A stretch of DNA of 64,000 nt from Zingiber officinale (Eukaryota > Streptophyta > Magnoliopsida > Zingiberales > Zingiberaceae), in the NCBI RefSeq assembly GCF_018446385.1, contig NC_055996.1, positions 13,131,317-13,195,316 of the forward strand, given 5' to 3'. Below are positions 30,751-47,234 of the stretch, one piece after another; position 1 is the stretch's first letter; every line of letters starts with the position of its first letter. The position numbers and the translations under genes were made by a program. A model generated the notes under the pieces. The model was not told where the DNA came from and ran no database searches. It was given only the letters and a program-made list of their open reading frames with translations.

Positions 30751-31759
30751 TTTAAGTCTTATTCATCTCACCCGATCTATATTATCAATCAGGGAAACCT
30801 ATGGTTTTGTGAGATGAAATTGATTTGATTATAGAGTTTTGGTTTAACTAGTGTTAGATTCAGACTTAGCTTTGGTTTCCACAAATTGACATTCTTCGGA
30901 TAAACTTCTAAGCTTGGTGAGTCTCATGGACATCATTAGAAGTAACCAACCTTTCGAAGTTTTCCGAATAGTCCTATCCACGGAACTTAGTACTAAATCT
31001 TGGTCTAACTGGTTAGGATTCGTTTAAGGGTAGCTTTCGGTTCCACTTGGCCAAATGCACGATCGAAGCCATATCTTTCTAGACATGCGATGCCCAAGCT
31101 TCCTAACGTACTATCATCCAAAACTTCACCAAGACCATGAGTCAAGTTAAACTTGGTCTCTTTTAACTACTCCTAATTACCCTGTCGGGTTAGTTTGTTT
31201 TGGGTTACCTTGTCGGGTAGGTTAGGTGCCAGCTATTTTGGAGCCTCCTAATTATTGGCCATTAATTTAGATTTTGGGTTTGTGTCGATTCTTTTATAGT
31301 TATAATCAACTTGGTGATAATCTAAATTTTGTTGAGTTTTGAATTTTGATTTTAAGTTAAATTTATATTTTAGTTTTGATATGATTTATTCAAGTTTATA
31401 TAATGTATTTTATCTTTAGGTATATAGAATTGATTAAGTCCTACTTGTGTGGTTAACGCTTTCGGACCCAAGCTTGTTTAGTTGCTTTGTGTTGGGTTAA
31501 TAATGATTTAAAGGTTTTGTTTGAGTTTGACTTATATCCAAGTCCAATTTTATTATAGCATGCCTTTTGGTTATTTAGAATTAAATCTAAATTTTTAGAT
31601 CTTGTTGTGAATTTTCCAACAATTCTTTTAACTTATTAATTTCATTTTTAATGATAAATTCTCCTCCTCAAGTGTTCGATCTTGAGTTGGATTCGAATTT
31701 TTAATTGTTCCTTGAGGTTTTGATTTTCCTCAAGAAGCGATTTATTTTCATTTTCCAAT

Positions 31760-32915
31760 TTAACTACATTTTTTATTTAAACACGAGATAATTCTAAAGA
31801 ATTTACGATTTAAGTTTAGGTATACCTCTTCGGAACCTTCGGAAACAAGTGCGGACTCGTGGCTCGATTCGGGTTCGGATCCGTCTTCCGATTCCTCTGA
31901 TTCGTCTTCCGTTTCAGCTTCGCGAGCCATCAGCGCGAGGTGACTTTGGTGCTTTTGCCTTTCTCCTTCCGATTCGTCCGAGGAGGAATCGTCCCATGTT
32001 GCTTTGAGGGCTTTTTTCTTTGTTGACTTTGGTTTGTCAAGTTTCAATCTTGGGCATTCGTTCTTGTAGTGCCCCTTTTTGTTACATCCGAAACATGTGA
32101 CATTTCTTGAGTCGGCTGGCGAACTGATCTTCTGAAGATCCTGTTTGCTGAAGCTTCTCTTTTTCCTGGTGAACATTTTCCTTACCAGGTTCACCAGATG
32201 TTCTTCGTCTTCCGAGTCTTGATCGGAATCTTCTTCGGATTCGGGCTTGTTCTTCTTTTCTTTAGAGGAACCTGCAAATAGAGCTACACCTTTCTCGACC
32301 CCGGCGTTAGTTTGCTCATGAAGTTCTAATTCACAAAAGAGTTCGTCCAATTTTAATTTAGATAAATTTTTTGAGATTTTGTAGGCATCTACAATTGATG
32401 CCCACAAATTGTTTTGCGGAAAAGCATTTAATGCGTACCTGATTAAGTCTCGGTTCTCCATTTGGTGGCCTATCGCGTGGAGACCGTTGAAGATATCTTT
32501 GACCCTCGCGTGGAGCTGACTTGCCGTTTCTCCTTCCTGCATTTTTATATTAAAAATTTTATTTAACAGCAAATCTCTTTTTGTTACCTTCGTGCAGCTC
32601 GATCAGTTTATCCCAAAGCTCCTTAGCGTTTTCATGTGGTCCGACCCGGTTCAGTTCTTCTCGTGTTAGTCCGCAGTGTAGAGTATTGATGGCTTTGTTT
32701 TCAATTGATGCTTTTTTCTTCATATCATTTGTCCATTCTTCAGGGTCTACTATTTTCCCGGAGTTGTCTACTGGAATTTTGTAAGCCTTTGTGACGCTCA
32801 TCCATTGGTCGTAGTCTGTCTTCATGTAGACCTCCATTCTCCTCTTCCAGTACGAAAAGTCATCCCCGTTGAATAGGGGAGGACGTACTGTGCTGAAGCC
32901 TTCTTGTTGAGACAT
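31760..32915 (-). pseudogene. SIRE-type copia gag, frameshifted
   Basis: The N-terminal part starts MSQQEGFSTVRPPLFNGDDF and runs to ELHEG at about 32585. There the frame shifts, and the rest (KMQEGETASQLHARVKDIF, RDLIRYALNAFPQNNLW) continues in another frame from 32572. The tail has the zinc knuckle CFGCNKKGHYKNEC followed by an acidic Ser/Glu region. Compared with the copy at 35123-36219, about 16 nt around a TNDAK-like stretch are missing at the break. Gag forms the virus-like particle that packages element RNA. This copy cannot make full-length Gag. Confidence 0.9.
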
Positions 32916-33140
32916 CTTATCCTGCACACACTAAATTAACTGGAAAATAAATCCCATGACTTCGTCTTGGATTAGCAGTGCGGGAGAAATAGAAACTCTA
33001 AGTTGGTGTTGTACCAATTTTGATTTTAAATGCAACGAAAAAAAACTTCCAAAAAGATAATAATATCAGTTTGGAATTGTTAAAAGAAATGATTTCACCC
33101 CCTGTCTGATTGGTGGTTGCACCAAATCAGAGCGGTACCT

Positions 33141-33152
33141 GCTCTGATACCA
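33141..33152 (-). other. Primer binding site of the gag-only element
   Basis: The minus strand reads TGGTATCAGAGC two bases after the LTR end TTACA. It is an exact complement to the initiator tRNA-Met 3' end. Confidence 0.95.
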
Positions 33153-33154
33153 CT

Positions 33155-34236
33155 TGTAAGACCGTTAGATTCGATAGAGGGGGGGGGTGAATATCGATTC
33201 AAAAATCTCGAGTTAAAACGCAGCGGAAAAGTAAAGAAACAAAGAGATGACACTGTTGATTTTTACTTCGTTCGGAGCCTGTGACGACTCCTACTCGAAG
33301 GCCCGTACTCCTTGAGTACTTTCGTTGGGCAATTCACTAGCAATTCGGATAATTACAATTTACGTACAAATATTGCTAATGAAAAAGAAAGAAAACAAAG
33401 CTAACCGACAAACAATGAATTAAAAAGAGAGCCGGAGTGAGTCGTCGGAGCTTTGTGAACGTTGTTGGAGCGCAGAGCAGCAGAGTGATTGGACTCAGAG
33501 TTCTCAGAAGACTTGTATGTTGAAGCTCCTGCCTGGGGCTTCTTTTATATGCTGCTCCGGGCGCCTGGATCCCTTCCGGGCACCTGGAATGTGACGTAAC
33601 ACTCCCAACCAGCATGCTCCAAGTGTCAACGTCGTCCTGGGGATAAAACTTGCCTCCAGGCGCCCGGATCCCTTCCGGGCGCCCGGACCCCTCTTCTCCA
33701 GAAAGTCCTTCTCCTGCAAGAAAAGGTTAGTCCGAGGCAAATGTACCCTGCGGCAAAGATTGTTAGCACAGTTTTATAGATAAGCAAAGCATGACTTAGA
33801 TTCCGTCTTTCCGAGACCGGAATCTAGTCACGATCTCGACTTAGATATCCGAAATGGATCTAAGCCGGATCGACGCCTAATGTTCCCTTCCCGGGAACGC
33901 GTCCTCCCAGTCACTCCCCTCCAGTGACTCGCCAGCCGTCCGGTCAGCCCGTCGACCCGTCTGGACTTCTTGCCAAGCGTCCGGTCAGCCCGTCGACCCG
34001 CTTGGACTTCTCGCCAGCTATCCGGTCAGCCCGTCGACCTAGCTGGACTTCTCGCCAAGCGTCCGGTCAGCCCGTCGACCCGCTTGGACTTCTCGCCAAC
34101 TATCCGGTCAGCCCGTCGACCTAGCTGGACTTTTCCTGCACACTTGATAAAAGTGTCAGACAACAACACAACTAACTTAACCCATTTGTCATTCATCAAA
34201 ACCTGGGTTAGACCGTTAGTGCTACCCGCACCAACA
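33155..34236 (-). repeat. 5' LTR of the gag-only element
   Basis: 1082 bp. It is the promoter copy, with CATATAAAAG on the minus strand near 33540. It has fewer GGGCGCCC copies than the 3' LTR. Between about 33930 and 34130 there are five copies of a roughly 50-bp unit with GTCCGGTCAGCCCGTCGACC. Confidence 0.9.
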
Positions 34237-34241
34237 AGTTC

Positions 34242-36384
34242 CACTAAATCAAATGCACGAGGTCGAAGTCATATCTTCCTAGACATGCATAGACAGAGTT
34301 TCCTTAACTTACTATCATTTAAAACTTCACCAGTACCGTTGGTCATGTTAAACTGTTGTCCCTTTTTAAACTAGTCCTAATTATCCAACTAGAAAAACTA
34401 TTTATTTTTGAAGGTGCCAACTAATTAATTTGGAGTCTTCCCTTGAATTATTGATTCCTTTGGTTTAGGTTTTATGTCGATTATTCTTATAATTATAATG
34501 GACTTGATGCTAATTTAAGTTATTTGATTTGAATTTATTTTTTATGTTTGGGTTTGAACTGTTTGACTTTATTTTACCTTTTAGATTTAAGTTTGATTTA
34601 TTTGATTTTATTTTAACTTTGAAGGTTTATTTAGGTTTGGTTTTGAATTTATATTTTTAGTTGGATTTGATTTTAGATAGTGGATTTCATTTTTAGGTAC
34701 ATAAAATTATTGAGTCCTACTTGCGTGGTTAGACACGCTTTCGGAACCCAGGCTTGAGTTTGATTCTTATTTTGATTTATTAGTGATATAAAGGTTTTAT
34801 TAGTTGAGTTGGATTTGTATCCGAGACCGAACTTGTTATACATAGCTCTTTGTGATCCAAGTATCATGTCAAGATAGTTGGATCTAGTTGTAAATTTTTT
34901 TAGTAGTTTTTTTAGTTCAAGTATTTCGCCTTTCAATATAGAATTATCCTCCTCAAGTTTTGCAACTTGAGTCGGGGTTTCAGGTTGAATTGACTTAACT
35001 ATTGAGTTTGAGTTTAGTTGATCGTTAAGTAGCATATTTAGTTTGTTTATTTTATTTTCAGACCAAGTCAATTTTTTATGTAAGCATGCAATAATTTTAA
35101 AGAATTTTTTACTTAAAGTAAATTATACCTTGTCGGAACCTTCGGAAATGAGTATGGACTCGTGGCTCGATTCTGGTTCAGACCTGTCTTCTGATTCGCT
35201 TTCTGATTTAGGTCCGTATGCCATCAGTGCAAGGTAGTTGGTGTGCTTTAGCTCTTCGCCATCCGATCCATTCCCGGAAGATTCATCCCACGTTGCTTTG
35301 AGGGCATTCTTTTTTTTCAAATTCGGGCAGTCATTCTTGTAGTGTCCCTTTTTGTTGCATTCGAAGCATGTGACGTTCATCTTGTTGTTACTGGAGTTGA
35401 GGTTGAGTTGATTTTCTGCAAGTCCCTTTTTGTGAAATTCTTCTTGTTCCCGGTGAACATTTTTCTTACCAAGTTCTCTAGGTATTCTTCATCATCCGAG
35501 TCTTGGTCAGACTCAACTTCAGGTTCTAGTTTGGTTCTGGTCTTTTCTTTTGATGTTCCTGTAATAAAAGCAACACCTTTATTGGGTATGACATTAATTT
35601 GTTCGTGTAGCTCTAGTTCACAAAAAAGTTCATCTAACTTTAACTTAGACAAATTCCTCGAAATCTTATAGGCATTCACGATGGATGCCCACAGTGCATT
35701 TCAAGGAAATGCGTTTAGAGCATACCTTATAAGATCTCGATTCTTCATCCGGTGGTCGTTTGTGTGAAGTCCGTTGAGGATATCTTTTATCCTTGCGTGC
35801 AGCTGATTAGCAGTCTCACCTTCTTGTATTTTTATATTAAATAGTTTATTTAAGCATAGATCTCTTTTCATTACCTTTGCGTCGTTGGTTCCCTCGTGTA
35901 GTTCCATGAGTTTGTCCCATAGCTCTTTGGCATTTTCGTGTGGGCCAACGCGGTTCAGCTCCTCCTTTGTTAATCTGCACTGGATTGTGTTGAGGGCCTT
36001 GAAATCAATCTGGGCCTTCTTTTTCATTTCCGGGTTCCAATTTTCCGAGTCCATCAGAATTTCGGTGTTGTCGACGAGTGCCTTGTATCCTTTGGTGACG
36101 CTGAACCATTGGTCGAAGTCGGTCTTCAGGTACACCTCCATCCATTTCTTCCAATATGGAAAGTCATCACCGTTAAAGAGGGAAGGATGTATGGTAGAGT
36201 ATCCCTCATTTTGGGTCATGAACCTTGCACACAAAAGAGGAAAAGGCAAAAAAAAAAAAAAAAAAAAAAATCCAAGACTAGGTCTTGGATTAGTAGTGTG
36301 GGAGAAAAAGAAAAAAATATTAAGACTCAATTGGTGTTGCACTAATTCAGAGTCATTTACAACGAAAAAAAATTATCCAAAAAG
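34242..36384 (-). mobile_element. S4 internal region with gag (minus orientation)
   Basis: This continues S4 after the nested gag-only element. Minus-strand frames at 34673-35071 (coiled-coil gag tail, KLEEDNSILKGEILELKKLL), 35123-35380 and 35377-36219 are pieces of one gag. Above the gag a leader with ACGAAAAAAAATTATCC runs to 36384, where it stops at LTR sequence in the opposite orientation. No primer site is found at this end. A 23-base A run lies at 36248-36270. Confidence 0.75.
35123..36219 (-). pseudogene. SIRE-type copia gag of S4, with stop and frameshift
   Basis: It starts MTQNEGYSTIHPSLFNGDDF at 36219 and is colinear with the gag at 31760-32915. An in-frame TGA follows NAFP (near 35701), where the related copy has Gln. 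The frame resumes as NALWASIVNAYKISRNLSKL and shifts again near 35378, just before the zinc knuckle CFECNKKGHYKNDC. It retains the TNDAK stretch lost from the other copy. Non-functional. Confidence 0.9.
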
Positions 36385-39300
36385 GTAAGTCACTGGAGGG
36401 GAGTGACTTATGAGGACACGTCCTGATTGAGGGACAGTAGCCGTCGGTCTAAGTTTGGTCTATTTTAGATCCATAATCTGAGACCTTAACTAGTTCCTGG
36501 TCCTAGTAGGACAGGAGCTAATTACTACTTATTTTCACTGTGCTAACTTTGTTTTGCAGGTTAGATGTTTTAGTTTTGGACTAACACAACTTGCTGGGCA
36601 AAAGGAACAAAAAGTATTTGGATGAACAATACTCGAAGGCGCCTTCAAGCATTGGAAGGCACCATCGCACTATTAATGGAAGGCACCTTCAATGGCTTGA
36701 AGGCGCCTTCGTAGGATAGAATTCAGACTGTTGGTTAGTCCTAGGAAAACGTACCGGTTCCACTGTACAAAATTTTTTTGTATAAGTGTCGAACCTTTCC
36801 TTAAATAACCTATTGTGTTCTTTAGAAGTTAAATTGGGAATCGCAGACGGAACTTAACATCATTGATTCCAAATTTAACTTATTTGTTCTTAATGGTTTA
36901 GATTTGAATCGCAAGCGGAACTTAATACTATTGATTCAAATCCACCTATGTTATTAATTCCATTAAATATTAATTTCTAAAATTAGCTTCCAGGACTGCA
37001 TGGCGAGGCACATGACCTTCTTGGATATGGGAGCAACCACCATCGCCTAGATAAAGCCTTTTAAGGAAAGCTAATATTTAATTTCCTTAAATAACTCTAG
37101 GTTAACCAAAAAGAACAATCGAATTACAAATTCGAAAAAGAAGAAAACACAAACTCGAAAAACTAATTCGAAAAACTAGATCTAATGCCTCTTGTGTTTG
37201 GAATTCTTACAAAAAGAAATAACTAGCATGATGCGGAAAACAATTGCTAATTATACCTTCTCTTTGTAAACTAATGACCTCGAGATCTTCTGCGTATTCC
37301 TCGCCTCTCCTTAGACGTCGTGTGGGCGACGATCCTCCAAGATTAACACCACCCAAAAGCTTCCTTTCTTTTCCTCTAAAATCCGGCCACCACCACCACA
37401 AAGGAGAAGAGAGCAAAGGGAAAGGGAGAAGAGAGAGGGTCGGCCACCAAGAGATCTCCAAGCAAGAGAATAAGAGTTGTGTCTCATGAAGCCTCCTCAC
37501 CCCTTCTTTTATAATACTTGCCCAAGACAAATAAGGAAAGACTTTTTACAAAAATTAAAATCTTCCTCTAGTTTTTCCTTTTCCCTTTTTATTTTCCTTT
37601 TCTTTCCTCTTGATTGAATCAATCACCAAAAATTAATTTGATGATTTTATTTTTTTATAATATGGCCGGCCACCTTGCTTGGGCACCAAGCAAGGGTGGC
37701 CGACCCCCATAAGAGAAAAAGAATTTTATTTTTTATAAAAGTTTACAAGAAGAAAAACTCTTATAAAATTTTACAAGCTCTCTTTCCTAAAGTAGAAGTT
37801 AAAAAAGGAAAGTTCTAAAAATTAAAACTATGTTTTAAAATTTAAAACTTCTCTTATAAAATTTCCTTTTTTAACATGATGATAGAAAATTTAAATTTTA
37901 AAACTTATCTACCTTTTTTTTCTAAACCATGAGGATGGTTAAAAAAGGAAAGTTTTAAAATTTTTAAAACTCTCTATTAAAACATGTGGTCTAATTCAAA
38001 TAAGGAAAGCTTTAAAAATTAAAATCTCTCTTTTAAAACTTATAGTTTTCTATAAAGAGAAGATTTTAAAAATTCAAAACAACCCTCCTTATTTGAATTA
38101 TTGTGGCCGACCCCTACTAGCTTGGTCACCAAGCAATAGGGCCGACCCCTATAGAAGAGGATGTGGCCGGCCCTTACTTGGTCACCAAGCATTGGACCAG
38201 CCCCTTCTTGGACACCAAGATGGACTTATATTTGGATGGATTTGAGGCTATAATGAGGCTACGACAGGGACCTAGAGGAGAAATTGGTTTTGGCCTTCCG
38301 ATGAGCTTGAGTATCCCGTGTTTGCCCTGAACACACAACTCAAGTTCATCGATAATAACTCATTCCACTAGAGAGTTATTATCTCACTACCGCACCAATC
38401 CCAAATTACATTATGAGCTCCTTCTTATCATGAGTGTGTTAGTCTCCCTGTGTTTAAGATAACAAATGTCCACTAATTAAGTAAGTTACTGACAATTCAC
38501 TTAATTAATATCTAGCTCCAAGAGTAGTACCACTCAACTTCATTGTCATGTCGGGCTAAGTCCACCTGCAGGGTTTAACATGACAATCCTTATGAGCTCC
38601 TCTTGGGGACATTCTCAACCTAGATAACTAGGACACAGATTCCTTCTATAATCAACAATACACACTATAAGTAATATCATTTCCCAACTTATCGGGCATA
38701 TTGATTTATCGAGCTAAACCTCACCCTTTGATAAGTCAAAGAAATAAATATTAAATATATGTGCTTGTTATTATATTAGGATTAAGAGCACACACTTCCA
38801 TAATAACTAAGGTCTAGTTCTTTTACTAAGTCAGTACAAAAAAAACTTACCTAAATGGTCCTACTCAATACACTTAGAGTGTACCAGTGTAATTTATTAA
38901 TCAAGATAAACTAATACTTAATTACACTACGACTATTCCGATGGTTTGTTCCTTTCCATCTTAGTCATGAGCAACTGTTTATAATTTATAAAGAACCATC
39001 AACATGATCTTCTGTGTGTGACACCACACACCATGTTGTCTACTATATAAATTAATTGAACAATTACATTTAACAAATAAATGTAGATATTGACCAATGT
39101 GATTCTTTTATTTCAAAAATAAATGTTTACAAAAGCTAGGCTTTTAGTATACACTCTAACACAGACATCATCGTAGATAGCCGGGTTGTTTGGGATTAGA
39201 TTTCTCGGGTTGAGGCGCCTTCTATGGCTATAGAAGGCGCCTTCCAAGCTCTTTATAAGGATGTTTGCCCAAATCTTCAAACACAACACTCATACGAGCT

Positions 39301-39763
39301 TCTACGCATCCAAACGGCTTTCCGACTACTCCGGGCTCCTGCTACGACTCTGCTATGAAGCTGCTGCGCCCGACTACTACTTCAAGGATTTCTGATTGCG
39401 ACCAGCATATCGACACACCAACTCTCTCACATCTAAGTGTTGGTAACGGAATTATTTCCTTGTACTTAATTATTGTAAAAGAATGAGTGCAGTGTGTTGC
39501 ACTTGTTTTAACTTTTCTTGTACTCGATTTCCTCTTCCGAAGGTACCGGAAGAGGTATTTTAGTGGATTACCCATTGATAGATCTGCGAGACCTGGGTCT
39601 TGGAGTAGGAGTTATAGAAGGCTCCGAACCAAGTAAACCGCTTGTGTTTGTATGGTTTTGTCGCTTATTCTATGCTACGTTCATACTTTGATTTGAACAT
39701 TGAAAAGACCGATTTTTGAAAACTACATGATTCACCCCCTCTCAAGTGCGACCCAATCCAACA
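36385..39763 (+). repeat. 3' LTR of S4 (5'-truncated), split by a solo LTR
   Basis: The pieces are 36385-36728 and 39167-39763. They match the S4 5' LTR from GTAAGTCACTGGAGG (compare 22632) to the end. GGCGCC/GGCACC palindromes are centred at 36640, 36660, 36684, 36704, 39216 and 39238; the TATA box TTTATAAGG is at 39253. The missing beginning is probably the inverted piece at 24512-24932, with an overlap of roughly 80 bp. Confidence 0.75.
36729..39161 (-). mobile_element. Solo LTR, Angela-like (Ty1/copia)
   Basis: 2433 bp. On the minus strand it runs from TGTTAGAGTGTATACTAAAA to CTAACCAACA, flanked by a perfect duplication CAGAC (36724-36728 and 39162-39166). The start and the stretch after it are in the style of plant Angela LTRs. 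No partner LTR or coding region is adjacent. It interrupts the S4 3' LTR between two palindrome pairs. A short frame at 37207-37530 is not supported as a gene. Confidence 0.8.
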
Positions 39764-39768
39764 TTTTC

Positions 39769-40197
39769 GAGCACTGTTCTAAGTAGCGCTTACACGATTA
39801 TTCTCTACACATTTCGTCGGATCTTAAGCTTTGGAAGACAAGTGTTGTAGCACTTTCCAACTTGTCCAGAGGCATCCACAAGCAACAAGAGATCAAGCAA
39901 GAAGAGGTCTTGAGTTGTATTTTTACATTTACTCCTTGTTTAGAGTTGTATTCTTATTATTGTGTTGTACGAAGCTTCTCCGCCTTCGGTTGTTCCAAGA
40001 AGGAGTTCATAGTGGAGAGTACGTCGTATGTGGATTATTGGATTAGTCATCTTTTTTTGAGATGGATACCAAGTAAATTTACTTATTGCCATTTGAGAGT
40101 TTGACTTCGATTCTATCCGCCGCAAATTAACAAATATGAAGCAAGCGAACAAGCGCATCGAGGTATTCACTCCCTCTAGCTCCGAAGTGTCCCAACA
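39769..40197 (+). repeat. S3 LTR, last segment
   Basis: It follows the S4 target duplication and ends with ATTCACTCCCTCTAGCTCC...GTCCCAACA, the typical SIRE LTR tail. With 18485-19429 and 22120-22274 it completes one LTR. Position 40197 is the right edge of the retrotransposon nest. The TSD candidate TAGTA (40198-40202) cannot be tested, because the left end of S3 was not found. Confidence 0.6.
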
Positions 40198-40915
40198 TAG
40201 TATGCCTTCGTAATTTTCTAAACATCTAATAATTAAATCTTAATTTTGATAAATTAATAGATGATTTTTTTAATAAATAATTGATATAGAAATATTAGAT
40301 GGAGCTATAAATATTTTTTGATTTATTCTAATGGTAAATTAGATGGATCCAACGGATCACTTTAAAATTAATAGACGATAAGCCCAATTAATGTCAACTT
40401 TAAAAAGAAAAAAAACCTTTTGTTTGCATGGAAATGAAGCTTTCCTTTTTGTTCTTTTGTTTTGCGAGAGACCTTCCATTAATTGCCACCTGCCTTCTTC
40501 ACAAGTAACATGGCGTCTCTAGATTCTATCCAAATTAACAGGACAAGAACCATATCCAAGTTTGGAGTAGGTTCATTAGTCAACGCACATGCCCTAATGT
40601 GGACAAGGAGAGAAGTCAAAATGGCTGCATGGTGGTCAACAAAAGTCAACTAGTAAAGTGAAGCCATAGTGGCTTAATTTATAACTAGATCCATTTATAC
40701 TTTTCATTGGAAAAAAGGAAAAAGAGTTTAACAACTTTTTCTTTAACCACTATCTAATAAAATTTAATTTTATTAGTCTTTTTTTGAAGATTAATAATAA
40801 ATTTATGAAATAAATAAAGTCAAATATTTTTTTCAACTTAGTAAAAATTACTCTACAACTATTATAGCAACCTTGATATGACTAAAATGGCATAAAATAA
40901 TTTAATCAAAATTAC
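40198..40915. other. AT-rich intergenic DNA
   Basis: I see no gene, tRNA or recognisable repeat. Composition returns to that of ordinary AT-rich plant intergenic sequence. Confidence 0.6.
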
Positions 40916-40918
40916 TTA

Positions 40919-41230
40919 GGACATTTACATTGAGAAATTTATAGCATGTAATTTATATTATAAATTTTTTAATATAAACTCTTCCTTCACTACATAGGTG
41001 AGGTTTATAATTTTTTTTTATAAATCTATATCAAAATCTTGGGCGGTATAAAAAAAATAGTGAAAAAATGATAGAGAGAAAATTTTAAAAGAAGTGGAGT
41101 TTTTAAAAGAGAGAGGTTTTTATGATAATAGAGAGTGATTTTTAAAAGAAATAAGATTTTTATTTTTTGATATGATAATGATGTGGCAGAGCATAAACCT
41201 CTTTAATAGATTTAAAGACTGTGGATGCCC
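40919..41230. mobile_element. MITE, Harbinger/Tourist-like
   Basis: 312 bp flanked by TTA (40916-40918 and 41231-41233). The left end GGACATTTACATTG and the reverse complement of the right end GGGCATCCACAGTC match at 9 of 14 positions. The 3-bp TTA duplication fits PIF/Harbinger. Decay of the inverted repeats makes this moderately sure. Confidence 0.5.
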
Positions 41231-41505
41231 TTATAATGATATAACAATACTAGAATAAAAATATTTTTAAAATAAAAAAGATATTAATTGTCCTTTTAAT
41301 ATTTTTTTCAACGTTGGGCATTTTTACCCCTTTTCATACCAAATTATTTATCATGAAACAAACTCTTAATTAAGTTATTTATCCAAACATGATAATCTTA
41401 TATTAATAAATAATCCAATTAGACCAAATAAAGACAACCCGGTCCGGCCCATTAAATTTTGACCGCCCAATTCAGCCGAACCACCACCAACGACTCTGCT
41501 TTTCG

Positions 41506-41512
41506 TATTTAA
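41506..41512 (+). promoter_or_regulatory. TATA-like box of the JmjC gene
   Basis: TATTTAA about 330 bp before the proposed ATG. It is followed by a CT-rich, GC-rich leader (41580-41760) typical of a plant 5' UTR. The exact start site is not known. Confidence 0.4.
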
Positions 41513-41838
41513 GCAAAAATATAGAATTGCCTTTTAGGGAAAGTATTATTATTTTTACTAGAAACAAGCGTATCGTTTACTTGTTCTCTCCGTTTCCTAA
41601 CAACTTCTTCCTTCTCTCGGCCGTTCCCTCCTCCTCGTCTTCTCCGCTCGCCGGAAAACCCCCTCCTCGCCGGCGGAGGTCGGCCTCCTGCCGTGCCTCG
41701 TTTTCGGCCCTTCCCTGTTCTCGCCTTTCCGAGAGAAAGGGCTTCGCTTGGCGCTGCGCCGTCTGGGTTTCGGCATTTGGTTGTTTGATTCGTTGGCGGA
41801 TTGTGAAGGGTTCTAGACCAGAATCAGATTAGTATGAG

Positions 41839-47234
<5,396 letters not shown>

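Larger units (their letters stand above)
28075..34236 (-). mobile_element. Complete gag-only SIRE-type element (TR-GAG-like)
   Basis: 6.16 kb with LTRs of 1148 and 1082 bp, an initiator tRNA-Met primer site (33141-33152), a polypurine tract (29223-29240) and a perfect 5-bp duplication AGTTC (28070-28074 and 34237-34241). Between the LTRs are only a broken gag and an AT-rich block; there is no protease, integrase or reverse transcriptase. It fits the non-autonomous class known as TR-GAG and would depend on a full SIRE element. It is nested in S4, at a spot matching its own family sequence (TTCCACT, compare 31041). Confidence 0.9.
22275..39763 (+). mobile_element. SIRE-type element S4 with rearranged, inverted interior
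   Basis: Left boundary TATTGGTGTAG (degenerate TGTTGGTG) and right boundary CCAATCCAACA are flanked by the same 5 bp, TTTTC (22270-22274 and 39764-39768). This supports one insertion event. The 5' LTR and the first leader bases read on the plus strand, and so does the last part of the 3' LTR. In between, a start-of-LTR piece (24512-24932), the 3' interior and the gag (35123-36219) read on the minus strand. Nested inside are the gag-only element 28075-34236 and the solo LTR 36729-39161. Confidence 0.65.

Noticed and set aside
41527-41832. 101-codon frame upstream of the JmjC gene
   Set aside because: Composition of a CT/GC-rich 5' UTR, not in frame with the JmjC exons and without a domain.
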